Shown: positions 43,525-57,700 of the stretch, piece after piece | Numbering within the stretch: position 1 is the first letter of the stretch | Layout: every line of letters starts with the position of its first letter | Origin: Cavenderia fasciculata | Taxonomy: Eukaryota > Evosea > Eumycetozoa > Acytosteliales > Cavenderiaceae | Reading direction: 5' to 3' | Assembly: GCF_000203815.1 (NCBI RefSeq) | Contig: NW_004457639.1 | Coordinates: 1,054,001 to 1,118,000 of the forward strand | Length of the DNA: 64,000 nucleotides | Made by a program: the position numbers and the translations under genes | The notes under the pieces: model-generated | What the model saw: the letters and a program-made list of their open reading frames with translations, nothing else | Database searches by the model: none | What the model was told of the DNA's origin: nothing

Positions 43525-44513
43525 TTTATTATTTGTTTATAGTTATATATATTATTTAAAAATAATTATGTACATGCACTCTCACTCAAAGACACACCTT
43601 CAATCTGAAGTTGGGCTTCTCCGTCATCAAAAAAACTCAAAAACTTTGGAACTTCATTTTGACTTGAGTCAACTCGTCTGACTTGTGTGATGGTTCATAA
43701 ACCACCATCAAGATCGTTTACTTTCGAAACATTTTATTGTATTTGTTTCCTTGATATCAATACACTCAACATTCAATCGTTAGTCGACTAACGATGGATA
43801 TATTTATATATTTATATATTTATATATATATATATCTGGATGGATGATACTCTTTTTGTCATTATTTGATAAGATAGAGATAGAAAAGAAAAATAATCAT
43901 ATCATTCAACATGGTATATCATATTCAATGGACAAAGGTTAATTCTTTCTTTCTTTCTTTCTTTGAGTATTTCTTGACTACTTTGTGCAAAAGGGTTTGT
44001 GGATCTTTTGAATAGCTTTAAAAAAAAAAATTCTTTCAACTAAAAGCAAAAATTGGTTTCAAGCCACAATGATTTTTTTCATTTTTTTTTTGTGGCATAA
44101 CAAAAATCTTCAGTGAACTCTCTCATCACGCTCTACTCTGTGTATTGCTATCAATCTATCTCATCATTCACAACCATTATTATTTATTTGTAATTTATTT
44201 TTAAAGGTTGTTTGTGTAATCCAATAAAAAAAAAAAAGGTAGGACAGATAGAAGACAAAGAGATAGAGAAAGAGGGAAAAGAGGGGAGAGACAATAATAT
44301 AATATCAGACGACTCTAGATGATGTTCATCATGATGCAAACATGTATAAAAGATTAGATTATTAATATTCTTTTTTTACTTTATATATCTACTATACATA
44401 CATATTATATTATATCATTTTTAGGGTAATTCATTAACCTCTTTGTATAAATATATATATCTTCTTTTTCATTGTACATTATCCAACAACACAAATATCC
44501 AACAATTATCTAA
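43525..44513. promoter_or_regulatory. Divergent promoter region, Sec61 beta / ARPC1
   Basis: About 1 kb between two divergent housekeeping genes. Contains TATATATT repeats (43797-43833), a (CTTT)n tract (43948-43968), T/A homopolymers (44018-44030, 44084-44092) and AG-rich GAGAGAGG words. No coding frame seen. Confidence 0.45.
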
Positions 44514-45855
44514 ATGTCTGCTTTTGAAGTTGAACATCTTGCAGCTTGCATTACTGCACATGCTTGGAATGCTGATAGATCAAGTAAGAAGACAGATTAT
44601 TCATACAACAGATAATTATATTTTGTGAATAGTTTTTGATTAATCAACATACCCCCTCCTCCCTTTATTATATTTTCTTAGGAGTTGCATTATGCCCAAA
44701 CAATAATGAAATTCATATTTATGCCAAGCAAGGCACATCATGGGTTTGTGAGCACGTTTTAGCTGAACACGACCAAGTTGTCACTTCAATCGATTGGGCT
44801 CCAAAGACCAACCGTATTCTTTCTTCCTCGCAAGATCGTAATGCCTACGTCTGGACCTTCAAGGATGGTCAATGGAAGCCAGTTTTGGTATTATTGAGAA
44901 TTAACAGAGCTGCTACTCATGTCAAGTGGTCTCCACAAGGTAAGGAAGAAATATATACAAATATACAATATTTATATTTACCTTTTTTTTTAATTTTTAG
45001 AAAACAAGTTTGCAGTTGCATCTGGTGCCAAGTTGGTATGTATTTGCTTCTTTGAAGAAGAACATGACTGGTGGGCATCTAACCACATCAAGAAGCACAA
45101 GTCCACTGTATTAAAGGTTGACTGGCACCCAAACAACTTGTTGTTGGCCACTGCTAGCTCTGACTACAAGGTTCGTGTGTTTGATGCCTATGTCAAGAAG
45201 GCTGATGGTCGTGTCCAACGTCCATACGGAGAAGTTGCCTTTGGTACACCCATCTTTGAGTTTGATCAATGCGCTTCATGGGTCCACGCTCTCAAGTGGT
45301 CACCAACCGGAAACCAACTCGGTTTCTCTTCACACGACTCTCAATTGGCTGTTGCTGACTTTGCCACCAACCCACCAACCGTCGACAAGATCAAGTTGCG
45401 TACCCTCCCACTCACCGATCTCTTGTTTGCCACTGAAAACTCTATCGTCGGTGTCGGTCACAACACCTCACCAATCCTCGTCACCAAGCAAGGTTCTGGC
45501 TGGACTCTCCAAGGAGACCTCGACACTGGCTCTGGATCCGCCGCATCTGACAATACCTCTGCTCGTAACCTTTTCCAAAACAAGGTAGATCTCGGTGAGT
45601 CAAAGGTTGATGTTAAATTACCAACTGTTCATCAAAATTGCATTACGTAAGAAAAAAGAAAAAAAAGAAAAAAAAGAAATATTATATATTTTACCATTTA
45701 TTAATTTAATTTCTATTTTATTTTTTAGTAACATTGTTTCATACAAGCAAACTGGTGGTGCTGTCTCTGATTTCTCAACCTCTGGTTTGGACGGAAATAT
45801 TGTTATTTGGAAAGTTAAACCATTAGAGACCAAGAGCAAATTAAAGTTCCTCTAA
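44514..45855 (+). CDS. arcA: Actin-related protein 2/3 complex subunit 1 (ARPC1, p41-Arc)
   Basis: Four exons, 44514-44583, 44682-44939, 45001-45646 and 45729-45855, join in phase to 366 residues, the normal family length. WD repeats are clear: [107 protein letters not shown]1 is the seven-bladed propeller of the Arp2/3 complex that nucleates branched actin filaments for motility and endocytosis. Codon use is C-richer than its neighbours (many CAC, ACC, CTC), as in highly expressed dictyostelid genes. The symbol follows D. discoideum usage. Confidence 0.95.
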
Positions 45856-46380
45856 ACAACAAAACTCTTTAACCAAATTTGACCCTTTGTGTTTCTCAAT
45901 GGATACCCAAAAAAAAAAAAAACACAAACAAAAAAAAAAAATTAATATTCCAAATCTATTAGATTTCAATTAATTTTTTTTTATCACTATACTACATAAC
46001 AAAACAACAAAACAAAACTACAAAACTATAGATATATTTATTTAAATAAAAAAAACATTTTAAAATTCAACAAAAAAACAAATGGTTTAGTTTTAATATT
46101 AATAATTGATTGACTACACTTTAATCTTTCCAAAAATGGTTGGATGTTCATGTTTTTTTGTGTGGACTACTCCCACCCACGATTGAAAATAAAAAAAAAA
46201 TAATAATAAACATCAATCTCTATCACTAAACTAGTTCATATGATTCTTACTCTAGTAGTATACTATCTATCAAATTCACATCCCCAATATTAATTTAATT
46301 ATCATGTTTCCCAAAAGATAAATAGATAGAATCATAATAGTAAATTTTAATATTTATATTTATATAATTATATATTTATC
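45856..46380. other. Intergenic, AT-rich with A homopolymers
   Basis: Downstream of arcA; A-runs at 45909-45921 and 45931-45941. Nothing else recognised. Confidence 0.55.
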
Positions 46381-47392
46381 ATGGATGAAGAACAAAGATT
46401 AGGATATTTAAATAATTCACATCATCATCAACATCATGATGTATTTCCTTTATCATTTTTACAATACCCTATTAATATTATAGATGAAGAATCTGGAAGA
46501 AGATTATTAGAAGAGGATGAAGAAGAACAGAATAATAATAGATTCTTTTTCTTTTCAATAGAAGATTTGGCATATTACTTTTTAACTCTTTTCTTTCTCC
46601 TAAGTATGAACTTTTATAACATTCCATATTACCTTTTCTTTTTATTTAACCATCCCATTATAATTTAATTCTTTCTTTCTTTCTTTTCTAGTATTATCAT
46701 TTTATTTATTTTTCTTTGCATCAATGATATTGGAACAAGTATTTAAAGGACAATTAAATATAGAATTACCATTTCCTATATTGGGTAGAGATAATCCAAC
46801 AAAAGAACATATTCTCATTGGAGATGGACCAGTTACAAGTGTTTGTAATCTAGATTACAAGGATTCAAATATATTTTTATGTAGTTTTATATCAGAGAAT
46901 GAAAAACCAATCAATTGCCATACATTTCCCATTCATTATTCAAATCATTCTTCCATTGTACCTTGTATTTTATTTAATAGAGATCAAAATATTCCAAGTA
47001 TGAAACAAAAAAATTAAACCTATTTAAATCTATTTATTTACCTCTTTTCTCTTTTAGAAATTCAATCAGGTTTTGAAATTAAATTAAATTTTACAAAAAA
47101 GGATAGAATTTATAATGATAATACTATAAAATTATCAATTATAAATCATTTGGCAAATGATGTTGTAGATGAAGAGAATATTTTAAATCATTTGGTAGAG
47201 TATGATCAAGATCATAGTGTTGTAATTTTAATTAAAAAACAAGATTCATCCTCTTCTTCATCTCCTTCGCCTTCATCATCCTCGTCTTCACCAAGAATTG
47301 AATTTGTTGATCCAATTTATACAATTGTTCCAGTAGTAACAACAGAGGCACCTCCAACATTATCAATTTTACTTCAAACCAATAATATTTAA
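46381..47392 (+). CDS. Unrecognised single-span membrane protein
   Basis: Three exons, 46381-46603, 46692-46997 and 47058-47392, join in phase to 287 residues. The first ~60 residues are acidic and His/Glu-rich, then one strong hydrophobic span interrupted by the first intron (DLAYYFLTLFFLL + ILSFYLFFFASMIL). The remaining ~200 residues hold four cysteines and several N-glycosylation sequons (NHSS, NFT) and a Ser/Pro run near the end. No signal peptide precedes the span, so a type II-like topology with the C-terminal domain outside is likely. A LEA2/TMEM106-like beta fold was considered but cannot be judged by eye. Confidence 0.72.
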
Positions 47393-47434
47393 TAAATAAT
47401 TAAAACAAAACCAAGTTTTAGTTTATTGTTTTTT

Positions 47435-50400
47435 TTAATGAGAAGTTTGAATAGCATTTGTTTTATCTTTGATTGCCTTTAGAATAGGATCCACTTCACT
47501 AAAGGTGTATAGCTTTCTTGTGATGATTTCAGTTCCAGTGGTGGTGGTAGTGGTAGGAGATTGAGCGTTTGGAAGTGTGAGGATGACTGGTACCTCGTTG
47601 GCATTGGTTTCAGTTGGTTCGTCCAATATTCTAAATTCCAAGAGATAGGGATTACTCTTTTTGTATACAATTTTACGGATGCAATCGAGTGAATATTGAT
47701 AGTCGAGTTTGACATAGCCAATGCATTTGGGATGTTCTTCCAATACTCTAAAGTGATTGTCGGGTGTGAGAATGATGTATCTGCGTTCGCGAGCACCTTC
47801 TCCCTGTGCCAAAATCTCTTCACATTCAAAAACAAAGTTGTCGCCATCCAATAGATCTTCAAGTCCTTGATAAGACTTTAATGCCTTTTCCATTAGCTCT
47901 GAGGCTATTTTGACACGATTTGGATCATAGACTGGTGTGGCAATGGGTGAGATGGTATAGTCGATATAGTAGTAACTACCATCATCGTTTTCTCCATAAC
48001 AATAGGGATTTCCTCTGAAATCGTCTTCATTTTCATCGTCTTCGTCGTCAATGACAAATGGAGACATTGAATTGGCTGGTAATCCCAATACATTCTCTGC
48101 AGATACATTTAAAGGTATCTTTTCCCTGTTTGGTGTATATGATGTTTGTGAACTTCTTAAATTTCCCATTAATCCTACTCTTTTTTGTGGTGTAGTATTG
48201 TCTAAAGAATTCGTTGATGTAGATGATGATGATGGTGATAATGGTGATTCCCCTCTTTTTGATCCAATCCTAAAAATAAGAAAAAAAAAGAAATTTAATT
48301 AATAATTTTCATTTTTGATTTTTTTTTTTTGTACTTACTTGAATTTATTAAACCATGGTTCTTTTTTTGGAGCAATGACTGGTGACGATGACAACGGCGA
48401 TTGAGGTGGCATATTGTTTATATCTGGATTACAAACTGGACATCTTTGATCATCATGAACTGCCAATTCTAAATCTTTTGATGAAAATATATCATGAATT
48501 TCTAAAAAATAAATAAAATTAAATTAATAAAAGAATCCTAAATATACATATGTATGCTTATATATATATATATATTTTTACTTTTATAGCCAGATGGAAT
48601 TCTTGAAACAAAAGGAAAACCTTCTTTTAAATATTTTAAAATATTCATATTCATATCACCATTGTCATTTGTATCTGCATCATTCTTTTCAGTAAGAGGA
48701 TTAAATTGAAACCAATTATCATAGAATGCAAAATGAGTTACACCTTTTTCAGTGACAAATGAATTGGATACTTTTTCAAAATCCTCTGGTTGACTGATAA
48801 GTAAACCAGGTGGTAAATGACAAGAACCAGGGAATCTACCACTTTTAAAATATCTATAAGGTCTACAATCAAAAACCAATAAATTGATATCAAGATTTAA
48901 TCCATCTTCAATATAATATTGAAATTTTTCTCTTATTTTCTATCAAAAAGATAAAGATTATTAATTATTTGATGAACAAAATAAGAATATTTCTTATTTT
49001 TACATACAGGATCTTTTCCATAATTTGATTTTAAAATTAATTCTTCAACATCAATACCCATACAAATAGAATATTTAAATTCCTTGTAAATGTTATTGAT
49101 TGTATCGATTCTTGGACCATTTGGATGTTTACAATTGGTATAGAATTTGTTCCAACTTCTAATAAATGTGATTGGTGTCGAAGCTCTATAGGATTGTGCA
49201 TTTTTGACTAGTCCTGGTAATTTTGATCGATTTGATAATACACTACTATTTACAATTGATTTTTCCTCCAACACTAACGATATATCTTTTGCCACTCCCT
49301 TTATCGATAATATTTGTTCTCTTTTTGAAATTAATAAAGCCAAAGCAAAATATAAATAAAAATCTTGATTTTCATGGAAAAGTAATATATCCCAAAGTTG
49401 TACTAAAAATGATATATCTATACATCCTGAAAACATATGATTAATCTAGAAATAAAAATAGAAAGAAAACATTAATATTAAATAATTTTTTAAAATTAAA
49501 CCAAACTATAGTTTACCCATTGATAAAAATAAGAAGTTGAATAAACACAACGTTGATCTAAAAAGTAACCCAATACAGGATCATGATATAATAATAATAT
49601 TCTAAACATTTCACTTTCACATCTAAAATTAACCAAACAAAAAGAAATAAATATATTAATATAAATATTACTATTCTTTTTCTCTTCTTTTTGTTTCTTT
49701 TTTTTTTGTTTCTTACAATAAAATTGGATGAGAAGAATTAAAAGGTAAGATTGCACTATTTGATAAATTTTCAATGATTTTGATAGATAGGTTCATCCAA
49801 TCTTGTTCAGATGTTTTTGGGATGGAAAGATCTGATTGGAAACGTTCATGATCTATTTCGTCGACGTATGATAATACGACAAATAGAATGATGATTTTTG
49901 TGACATCTATGCTATAGTCACGATTGGTTTGCATACAAAAATGACGAACGAATCGTTCCAAACGATTGGCAATAAGATCTGAGTCCAATTTATCTGATGC
50001 AAGTGGTGGTGAGAGAAGTGGTTCTCTTGGAATATATTGACGTGATGGAGAGTGCTCGTTCAGTCCTCCCTTTGAATTGAATGTATTGATTTGATTCAAT
50101 AAATGATACTCTTCAACCAATTGCTGACAATCTCTTGTCACCATATCATTATGAAATATTGGTACACTTGGAAAACTACCATTTAATCCACCCTTACTAG
50201 AGGTGTTGAAAGCACCTGATCGATTCAAATCAATGTTTACACTATCATTTAATTGAATTGAACCCATACTATTACCAAGTGAGTTTGGATTGGTTGGTGA
50301 TAATGCAGGTACTACTAATTCATCAACATTTAAACTATTATGTACTAAATGCTAAATCCAAAAAAGAAATTTAGAATAAATATTAGAATGTAAAGTATTG

Positions 50401-50621
50401 TTTGTCTATCTATCTATGCTACTTCTACTCACCTTCCAAATTAAGAATCTAAGGTTTGAAGGAATACCTTCATCACATAACTTTTTAATCATTGTCTTTG
50501 ATTGATTCCATTCTTCATAACTGTATTCACCAGTCTTTGTTGTGAGTAATTCCTTTACATTTGATGCCACCTCTGTAATGGTTGTTGAATTATGAAATTG
50601 AATTGTATCATCCATAATCAT
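47435..50621 (-). CDS. tbc1d23: TBC1D23-like protein (TBC + rhodanese + C-terminal domain)
   Basis: Seven exons, 50621-50433, 50351-49717, 49622-49517, 49445-49008, 48939-48582, 48501-48339 and 48269-47435, all join in phase to 907 residues. The TBC domain starts at LCDEGIPSNLRFLIWK, is interrupted by a Ser/Asn-rich insertion, and resumes at RLERFVRHFC, EMFRILLLYHDPVLGYFLDQ and ISFLVQLWDILLFHENQDFY. A rhodanese-like domain follows (LLVFDCRPYRYFKSGRFPGSCHLPP); its active-site cysteine is not evident. The C-terminal part (YIILTPDNHFRVLEEHP, CIRKIVYKKSNPYLLEF) fits the PH-like domain of TBC1D23. The mammalian protein bridges golgin-245/golgin-97 with endosome-derived vesicles and the WASH complex and is thought to lack GAP activity. 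An ARG finger is also not obvious here. Confidence 0.88.
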
Positions 50622-51649
50622 GATTATTATTATTATTACTTTTTGACACCCTTCTTTCTTCTTTCTCCTGCTCCTCTTTAAGGTGATTGGTCTAAATAAT
50701 TATTATTGTAATAAATAATAAGAATATATTATTATAATGGGTTGTTTGTTTGTTTGTTTGTTTGCTTGGTTGTTTAAAGGGTCTATACACTCCTTGTTGA
50801 ATGATGATTAAAGATATATAATATATATTATATGTATCAATCTATCTCTATCTATCTATCTATCTGTTGTATATTAATAATATATTCTGTGTGTCTCTTT
50901 GTTTTTGTTGATCTACAATTATGTATCATCAATCTACAACAACAATATCTTCTCTCTCTTCTCTCTCTCTTCTCTCTATCTCTCTTCTCTATTCTCTCTT
51001 ATTAAATAAACAACAACAACAAGGTTGCAATGAATGTTTAATGAGATGACGTATCTGTGTGTGATCTTTTCAAAAAACATGTTTCTTGAGAGATTTTTTT
51101 TGTCAACAATTCCTCTTCCTTGACCACCACACCTCGAATGAATATGAAATTAACACAATAAAGGGGTACTTCACTTTTTCTTCTTCTTCTTCGTGAAGTA
51201 TTTAATTATTTGTTAGGGTTGGTTGGGTGGTGGATTCAAATCTCTGAGACTTACTAATATTAATAAATTTTAGATATAAATAGAATTCCCTATATAATTG
51301 TGATTGAATCAATAGTGCAAATGATAAGATAGATTTATAGGTGATCCCGTCCGTCTTTCTTTATTCACATTCATGGAAACTTAGTGATCAAGGTAAATAT
51401 TAAATAAATTAAAGAATAATATATTAAATAAAATACAATATAAATATATAATATTAATATTGTTTTTTTGATTTGTAATACTTTTATCAATATATTTAAT
51501 TATTTATTTATTAATTGATTTGTTGTAATTGAATTTGGGGGTTTTGGGAAAAGATAATATTATTGGTTTGGGGTCTAATTTGGTTTCTTTTTTGTACTCT
51601 AAAGCTTGAGTTGTGAGGCGACAATTGTTATAGTTTTATACTTTTGGAT
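50622..51649. other. Intergenic, ~1 kb
   Basis: TTTG (50739-50762), CTAT (50848-50865) and CTCTCTT repeats. Serves as tbc1d23 upstream and the 3' region of the transcription-factor gene. No gene seen. Confidence 0.5.
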
Positions 51650-54600
51650 TTAATTTAATAAACTATTTATACTAGTTGGAACAGTTGCAAAGTGATTTTG
51701 AGTTGGTGATGATTGTTGTTGTGTTGGTTGAGATTGAGAAGAGGATGGTTGAACAAGAGTTGGAGGTGACAATTGTTGAACTGGAGTAGTTGAACCATTT
51801 GCAGAAGCGGTAGAAGTAGAAGTAGTAGTGGTATTGGTACTAGATTGATGACTTCCAACTACATGTTGGTTGATAAGATGTTGATTTGCACTGTTGATCA
51901 AATGATTTTGAAAGTTGAGTTGTTGGCCGGCAAAGATAAAGTTTCGTTCTTGTGATGCTCGGAGCGATCGAAGCTTGTCTTTGGTGCGACGGTTATCTAA
52001 CCATCGTTGAATACGGTTGGTTTTCCAGGTGATGGTGCTGGACAGGATCATCAGCTCCTCTTTGCAGTGTTTGGCGTTCGAGCCATAGTGCAGCACATAG
52101 TACTTTTCCAAGAGACTCTTTTCGTCTGGTCGGGTAGTCTTGCGCATACGCTTCTTGGGTGAATCCTCGTCATCGTCGTCGTCATCGTCGTCGTCGTCGT
52201 CCATGATCGACAGAGGGTTGGCCAGCCCTTGTGGCAGACTGCCAGCGCCGGTCGTTGGGAATGAGCCGCCACTCTCTCGGAGCGATGGGGTCGATGGCGA
52301 CTGCAACTGCAACTGCTGTGGGATCTGACTAGGACTGTTGCAACGACTGTTGTGTGGTGACGGACTGTTGGAACGCTGCACAATCGAAAAGGGGGGCAAC
52401 GACTTTTCCAACACCAACTTGGTCATGGGCGACTTGTGGGGGTAGCTGCGGTTGGGCACCTCACGTTCCCCATCGATAAACTCGTCCTCGTCGTCGAGCT
52501 TGGGTAATGTCGACGTCGGCTTACTAATACGTTTGGGACTGGGTGTATTGTTGGCCGAGTTGATCGATGCATGATGCGAATGATTATGTTGTCCGCTAAT
52601 CAACGCAGGCGAGTCGTCAATCAACTCGTGATGATTATGACCATACAATAACGACGATGCAGACGATGGGTGTTGTTGTGGAGTCTGTTGTTGCTGTGGA
52701 GTATGAATAGAGTTGGAAGAGGGTTGATGATTTAAAATGTTATCAAATTTACATGTTGATACCGAGTTTGTTGATGCCGATTTAATTAATGGTAAAGGGC
52801 CACTATGTGAAATAGGTTGCTGTTGTTGTTGTTGTTGATGACTATGAATATGAAGATGATGATGAGCAATAGGAGATGGATGTGGAATTGGAATTGGTTG
52901 TTGTTGAGGATGCATTTGTTGTTGATGATGTTGTAATTGTTGTAAATGGTGTAAATGTTGTTGATGTTGTTGGTGTTGTTGGTAGAGATGATGGTTCATG
53001 GTGGGAGAGACGATACAAGATGTACTGGCACTGTGTTTAAGTTGAGGTTTCTTGACTACACCCGACGACGATGACGACGACTGAGAGAGTGCAATGAGTT
53101 CGTAAGATGGGATGATGGCATCATTGTCACTGTCGTAACCGTGGTTGTTGTGCTGGCTATGGTGATGATTAGAGAATGGTTGTTGGTTGGGAGACGATCC
53201 AGTCAATCCTCCAGTTCTTGCGCTCTTTGTGGGTGGCTGGAGTTGAGATATTGACATTGACATACTGTTCATATTATTTGAAGGGATAAGAGGAGTGGAT
53301 GTAGTAGATGTAGTCTCACTATTTCCATTTCCAACAGTTGATCTATCCCCTCTATCTCTATCTCTATCTCTATCACCACGACCAACAATAGAAGGTGGAC
53401 TGTTGAGAGGGGTCTTTTTCATTTCCTCTTGGATCATCTTTTGTTCATGTCTTCTTTTTCTCCTGCTACGCTTGTTGAGAGCGGTGTGTTCGTAGGGGTC
53501 GTGGATCTGCTTGAGGCCATAGTATCCCTTGCGTCCATTCTCCAATGCACTCTCTTGTTGGAACATCTCAAAGTATTGTGGGTGTGACAGCGTCATGTTG
53601 ACCGTCTGTCTCCAGATACTCGTTCTCTTTCTCATACACAACACTTCATAGTGAGCATCAATGTATGTACAAATATCCTTTTTAATGTGAAAGTATTTAA
53701 TCTCTGGTTTTGATAATGTTAAACAATATAATGCAATATAACATATATCAGCCCTAAAAAAAGGTAAACAAGTAAAGTTAATAAATATTCTTTTTCTTTT
53801 GTTTCTCTTCTTCTTACCAAGTTGGAGCAGACGTGAAGAAGGATGGTGGAGGACCGTAAGCACAGATACAACATTTGGCATAACTGCATTGTTTGGGAAC
53901 TACATTGGATGAACGATTTGAACCAGACGATGAATATTTACTTCTGGGTGAGATGGAAAGAGATGAAAACATTGAACGTTGATGCGGACTAGCATCATCA
54001 TCGTCGTCATCGTCATCTTCATCCTCATCGTCTTCTTCTTCATCGTCATCTTCATCTTGGTCATCTTGGTGACGAATGTGATGTTGGTGTTGTTGTTGTT
54101 GAAGTAATTGTTGATGATTAATAGTATGTTGATGATTATGATGATGATGATGATGATGATCAATAACATCGACTTCATCATCATTTTCTTCATCAGAGAT
54201 TGGTGATGATATGGATGGAGCTTCTGCAGCATCATCTGGATGAGATGAAATCAAACTTGAAATATCATGAAGTGATGATGAGGTTGAATTATTATTATTA
54301 TTATGATTCTTTGGTTGTTGTTGTTGTTGTTGAGGATTCATTAACCATGATAATGTATTACGATTTTGTGATGGTTGATTTGGAGAAACAATTTTACTAT
54401 TATTATTTAATGGTTGTTGTTGGGGTTGTTGATTTCTTTGTAATTGTTTGGTTGCAGTACTTGAAAGCATTGATAACATGTGGTGAATACCAACCTCTTC
54501 TTCTTCTTCGTCTTGGTCGTCTTCATCATTGTTGTAGACGATTTGGCTATTGTTGAATTCATCACCCAAAGAGTCTGGGTCATCGTGCTTGCTGATCGAG

Positions 54601-54746
54601 TGATCTTCATCTTCTTCTATCTCTTCGATTTCTTCTTCATGATGATGGTGATGGTGTCGACTATAGACTTGCTTGTTTGAAGACAAAGATGATGCAGATG
54701 ATCTATAAATGGGGTTTTGTTCGATCAACATGTTTTTTTTTTCCAA
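51650..54746 (-). CDS. Putative transcription factor: forkhead-like winged helix plus divergent homeodomain
   Basis: Exons 54746-53818 and 53753-51650 join in phase to 1010 residues. The first ~280 residues are acidic and Gln/His/Asn-rich. At ~295-390 a globular block reads PTWADICYIALYCLTLSKPE, FHIKKDICTYIDAHYEVLC, RKRTSIWRQTVNMTLSHPQY and ENGRKGYYGLK. Its order (A.I..A, a helix, an I..YI helix, W...V...LSH..F, GKGYY.L) follows the forkhead winged-helix plan (W.NSIRHNLS..F, GKG.YW.L). Near residue ~850, after a basic KKRMRKTTRPDEKSLLEKYY, helix 3 of a homeodomain appears: TWKTNRIQRWLDNRRTKDKL, where the usual WF.NRR.K is RWLDNRRTK. Between them lie long Ser/Gln/His runs and an aspartate run. 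Homeodomain call is good, forkhead call is inference. Confidence 0.75.
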
Positions 54747-57700
54747 AAGATTATTGTTGTATTAAAGGTGAACCAAAAGTCAAGTGGAAATGGACATAAA
54801 TAATATAATATAATATATAATGATTATAAATAATATTATTGGTGAAAAGGTCCAGAGAAAGAAAGGAGGAGTTTGGAAAAGAAACGACAATTAAAAAAAT
54901 TATTATGCGTTCAAGAATAAGAAGTAGGAAAAAAAGAACAAAGAAGATGATTCAATGATTCTAAAATATTATTATTATTATTGGTGTTGTCGAAGTTGTT
55001 GTTGTTGTTGTTGTTGGTGAGTAATTGATATAATAAAAAAAAATTGTGTAAGATAGTAATAGATGGATAAAATAGAATAGAGGCAATTTAAATTGTTGTT
55101 TGTTTGTTTTGTTTTGTTGAATATATATTATCTCTAAAAAAATCCGAAAACACAAACTGGTCAATGACGATTGGCAGAATGTCTGTATGGAACATGCAAG
55201 AAAAGATAGATTGGAATTAGTATTTTAGTATTTTATCTTTATAACATTTATTAATTAAAAAATATTGTTGTTTTGTGATGATGTATTTTTAAAAAAAAAA
55301 ACAAATATTATTTAAAATATTAATAAGAGTGGGAAGAGGAGGGGATGAATTGAAAGAATTCCCAATTAATATCTTTTAAAATGAAATCAAAAAGATATCT
55401 ATTACAACAACAAATAAATAAAAAAAAAAACTAAAAATATCTTTGGAATGGAATGGAATAACAAAAAAAATAGATGGATGGATGGATGGATGGATGAATT
55501 AATGGATGGATAAAGATTATGTATATATATTTATATTGTTTATGTTCAACAAGTTGGAACAAAACTAATAGATATTTTCTTACTTTTTTTTTTTTCGAAT
55601 GTGTGTAGCGTATGTATGTATGTATGTATCTTTGTAAGTATGGATGATATTTTCTTTCTATTATGTATATTATTTGTTTGGTTTAAAAATTAGAGTTGGA
55701 TAATAAATAGTTTAAGTTATGGTTATATTTAAAAACTATTATAAATCCTCTATTTTAAAAATGGAAATATTATAATATAATATTTAGATTAAAAGAATAT
55801 CAAATTTAGATGAAAACAAACAACAAACAAATAAAGAAATAAATAAAAAAATAATCACTGTACACTAACTAAGTATAACAAAATAGGTTAAGATTGAATG
55901 AACGAATGTGTGAATGAATGAATGAATGATTGAATGAAACAATAAATGAAAGAAAGAAAGAATGAATGAATGAAAGAAATGAAAGGAAAGGAAAGGAAAT
56001 GAAAGATTAAACAAGATCATCATTAGCAGTTCAAGTGGCAAGGCGCCAACATTCAGAGAAGTGTGCGCGCGCGTGTAAATAGTTAATAATAATATTAATA
56101 ATAATAATAATGATAATCGTCATCATCATCAGAGTATTACATGAAAGAGGTGCCGTGCCGTACAGACTCTGTAGATTCAGATTGAATGGTCATCTAATAT
56201 GCAAGTACCCCTACCTACTCTCTGTCGGTCCCTCCCTCTCCTGTTACTCTTTCTTCTTTTACCCACACTGACCACAGACAGACACAACTTTTCATTTTAA
56301 TTAATTAAAACTTTTTTTTTAACTCTTTTTACAAATAAAGAAATTTTGATTTTGGAAGTTTAGATGATGAAAGAGAGGACCAAGTGGTGGAGGAGGAGAG
56401 TTACGACTCGTATTCGCACATCGTGTGACACAACAACAACTAGTGGTGAGTGAGTAAGTGTGTGTTAAAACATAAGGAAATAATAAATTATTCGATCAGA
56501 TGAAAAAAAAAAAAGATTAAGATAATAAAATATAAAAAAAACTCGAAACTTTTTGCATGATTTTTACCTTTTTTATCTATAAAATTTTAATTTGAAAAAC
56601 AAAGATGAAAAACAATTTTATAAAATTTTGTGATGAAAGGGTAAAAAAGGAAGGAACCAACAAAAAATGTTATTATTATTATTATTATTATGGTGATTAT
56701 TATGAATGATTAAAATATATATAAATTAAAAGTAATCCCCTTTATCTTTTGAGAGAAAAGTTTTAATTTTGATCGGACTCTGCTACTACTACTACTACTA
56801 CTAACAAACATAAATAAACACATGTGTACTCACTCTATAGTAAACTCACAATAATAAATAAATAAATAAATATCTGGGATCAAAAAAAAAACAAGGTGGG
56901 GTGTACTACACACAAGACATGATACTTGGGTAAATAAAAAAAAAAATCTTACCTTTTTTACTATTTACGAAATTTGATAATTATGGATACTAGATTTGAT
57001 TGATTGGGATTGGGGAGAGATACAAAAAATAAAAAAAATATATATATAAATTCAATATTAAATTAATCTTTGTAAAAAAAAAAAATATTATTAATATTTT
57101 GATTTTGATTTTGATTGACAGATTGGATGGGATGGAAATATTGATATTTTAAATGTAAAAGATTAGATAAGAATAAATAATAACAATATTATAAGGAATT
57201 CTTATGTTTGTTGTTGTTGTTGTCGTTGATGGATTTTTTAATAATGATCAATATTATTATTATTATTATTATGAGTGAGAGAGATGCAGATGATGGTCGG
57301 GATTTTGATTGGATTGATTGATAATCTTACTTGGGGAATATTATTATTATTTTTTAAAATAGCAAACAAAAGAAGAAGAATAAATAACAACAACAAATAA
57401 TATTTAAATATTCATGGATGAGATGTTGGTTGTTGATTCAATTCGGATTTCTGTTTGTTCTGGTGTTGTTGAGATACCGCCGCTAATACTGCTGTAGGAG
57501 AAGGAGAAGGAGGATGATGATCCGAGGTAGACAGAAATAGGATGATGGAAACGATGAGAACGAATAGTAGATAGATATAAATGAAATATTATTATGATGG
57601 ATGTATTCATTCACCATCCCCCCACACTCTACTGTTCGTTACCCAAGCACTTGCCAAGTGAGGAGGAGGAGGATATCGATTATTTTTAAAATTAAAATTG

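Noticed and set aside
52140-52328. Serine-run plus-strand frame
   Set aside because: Antisense of the aspartate run in the transcription-factor gene.
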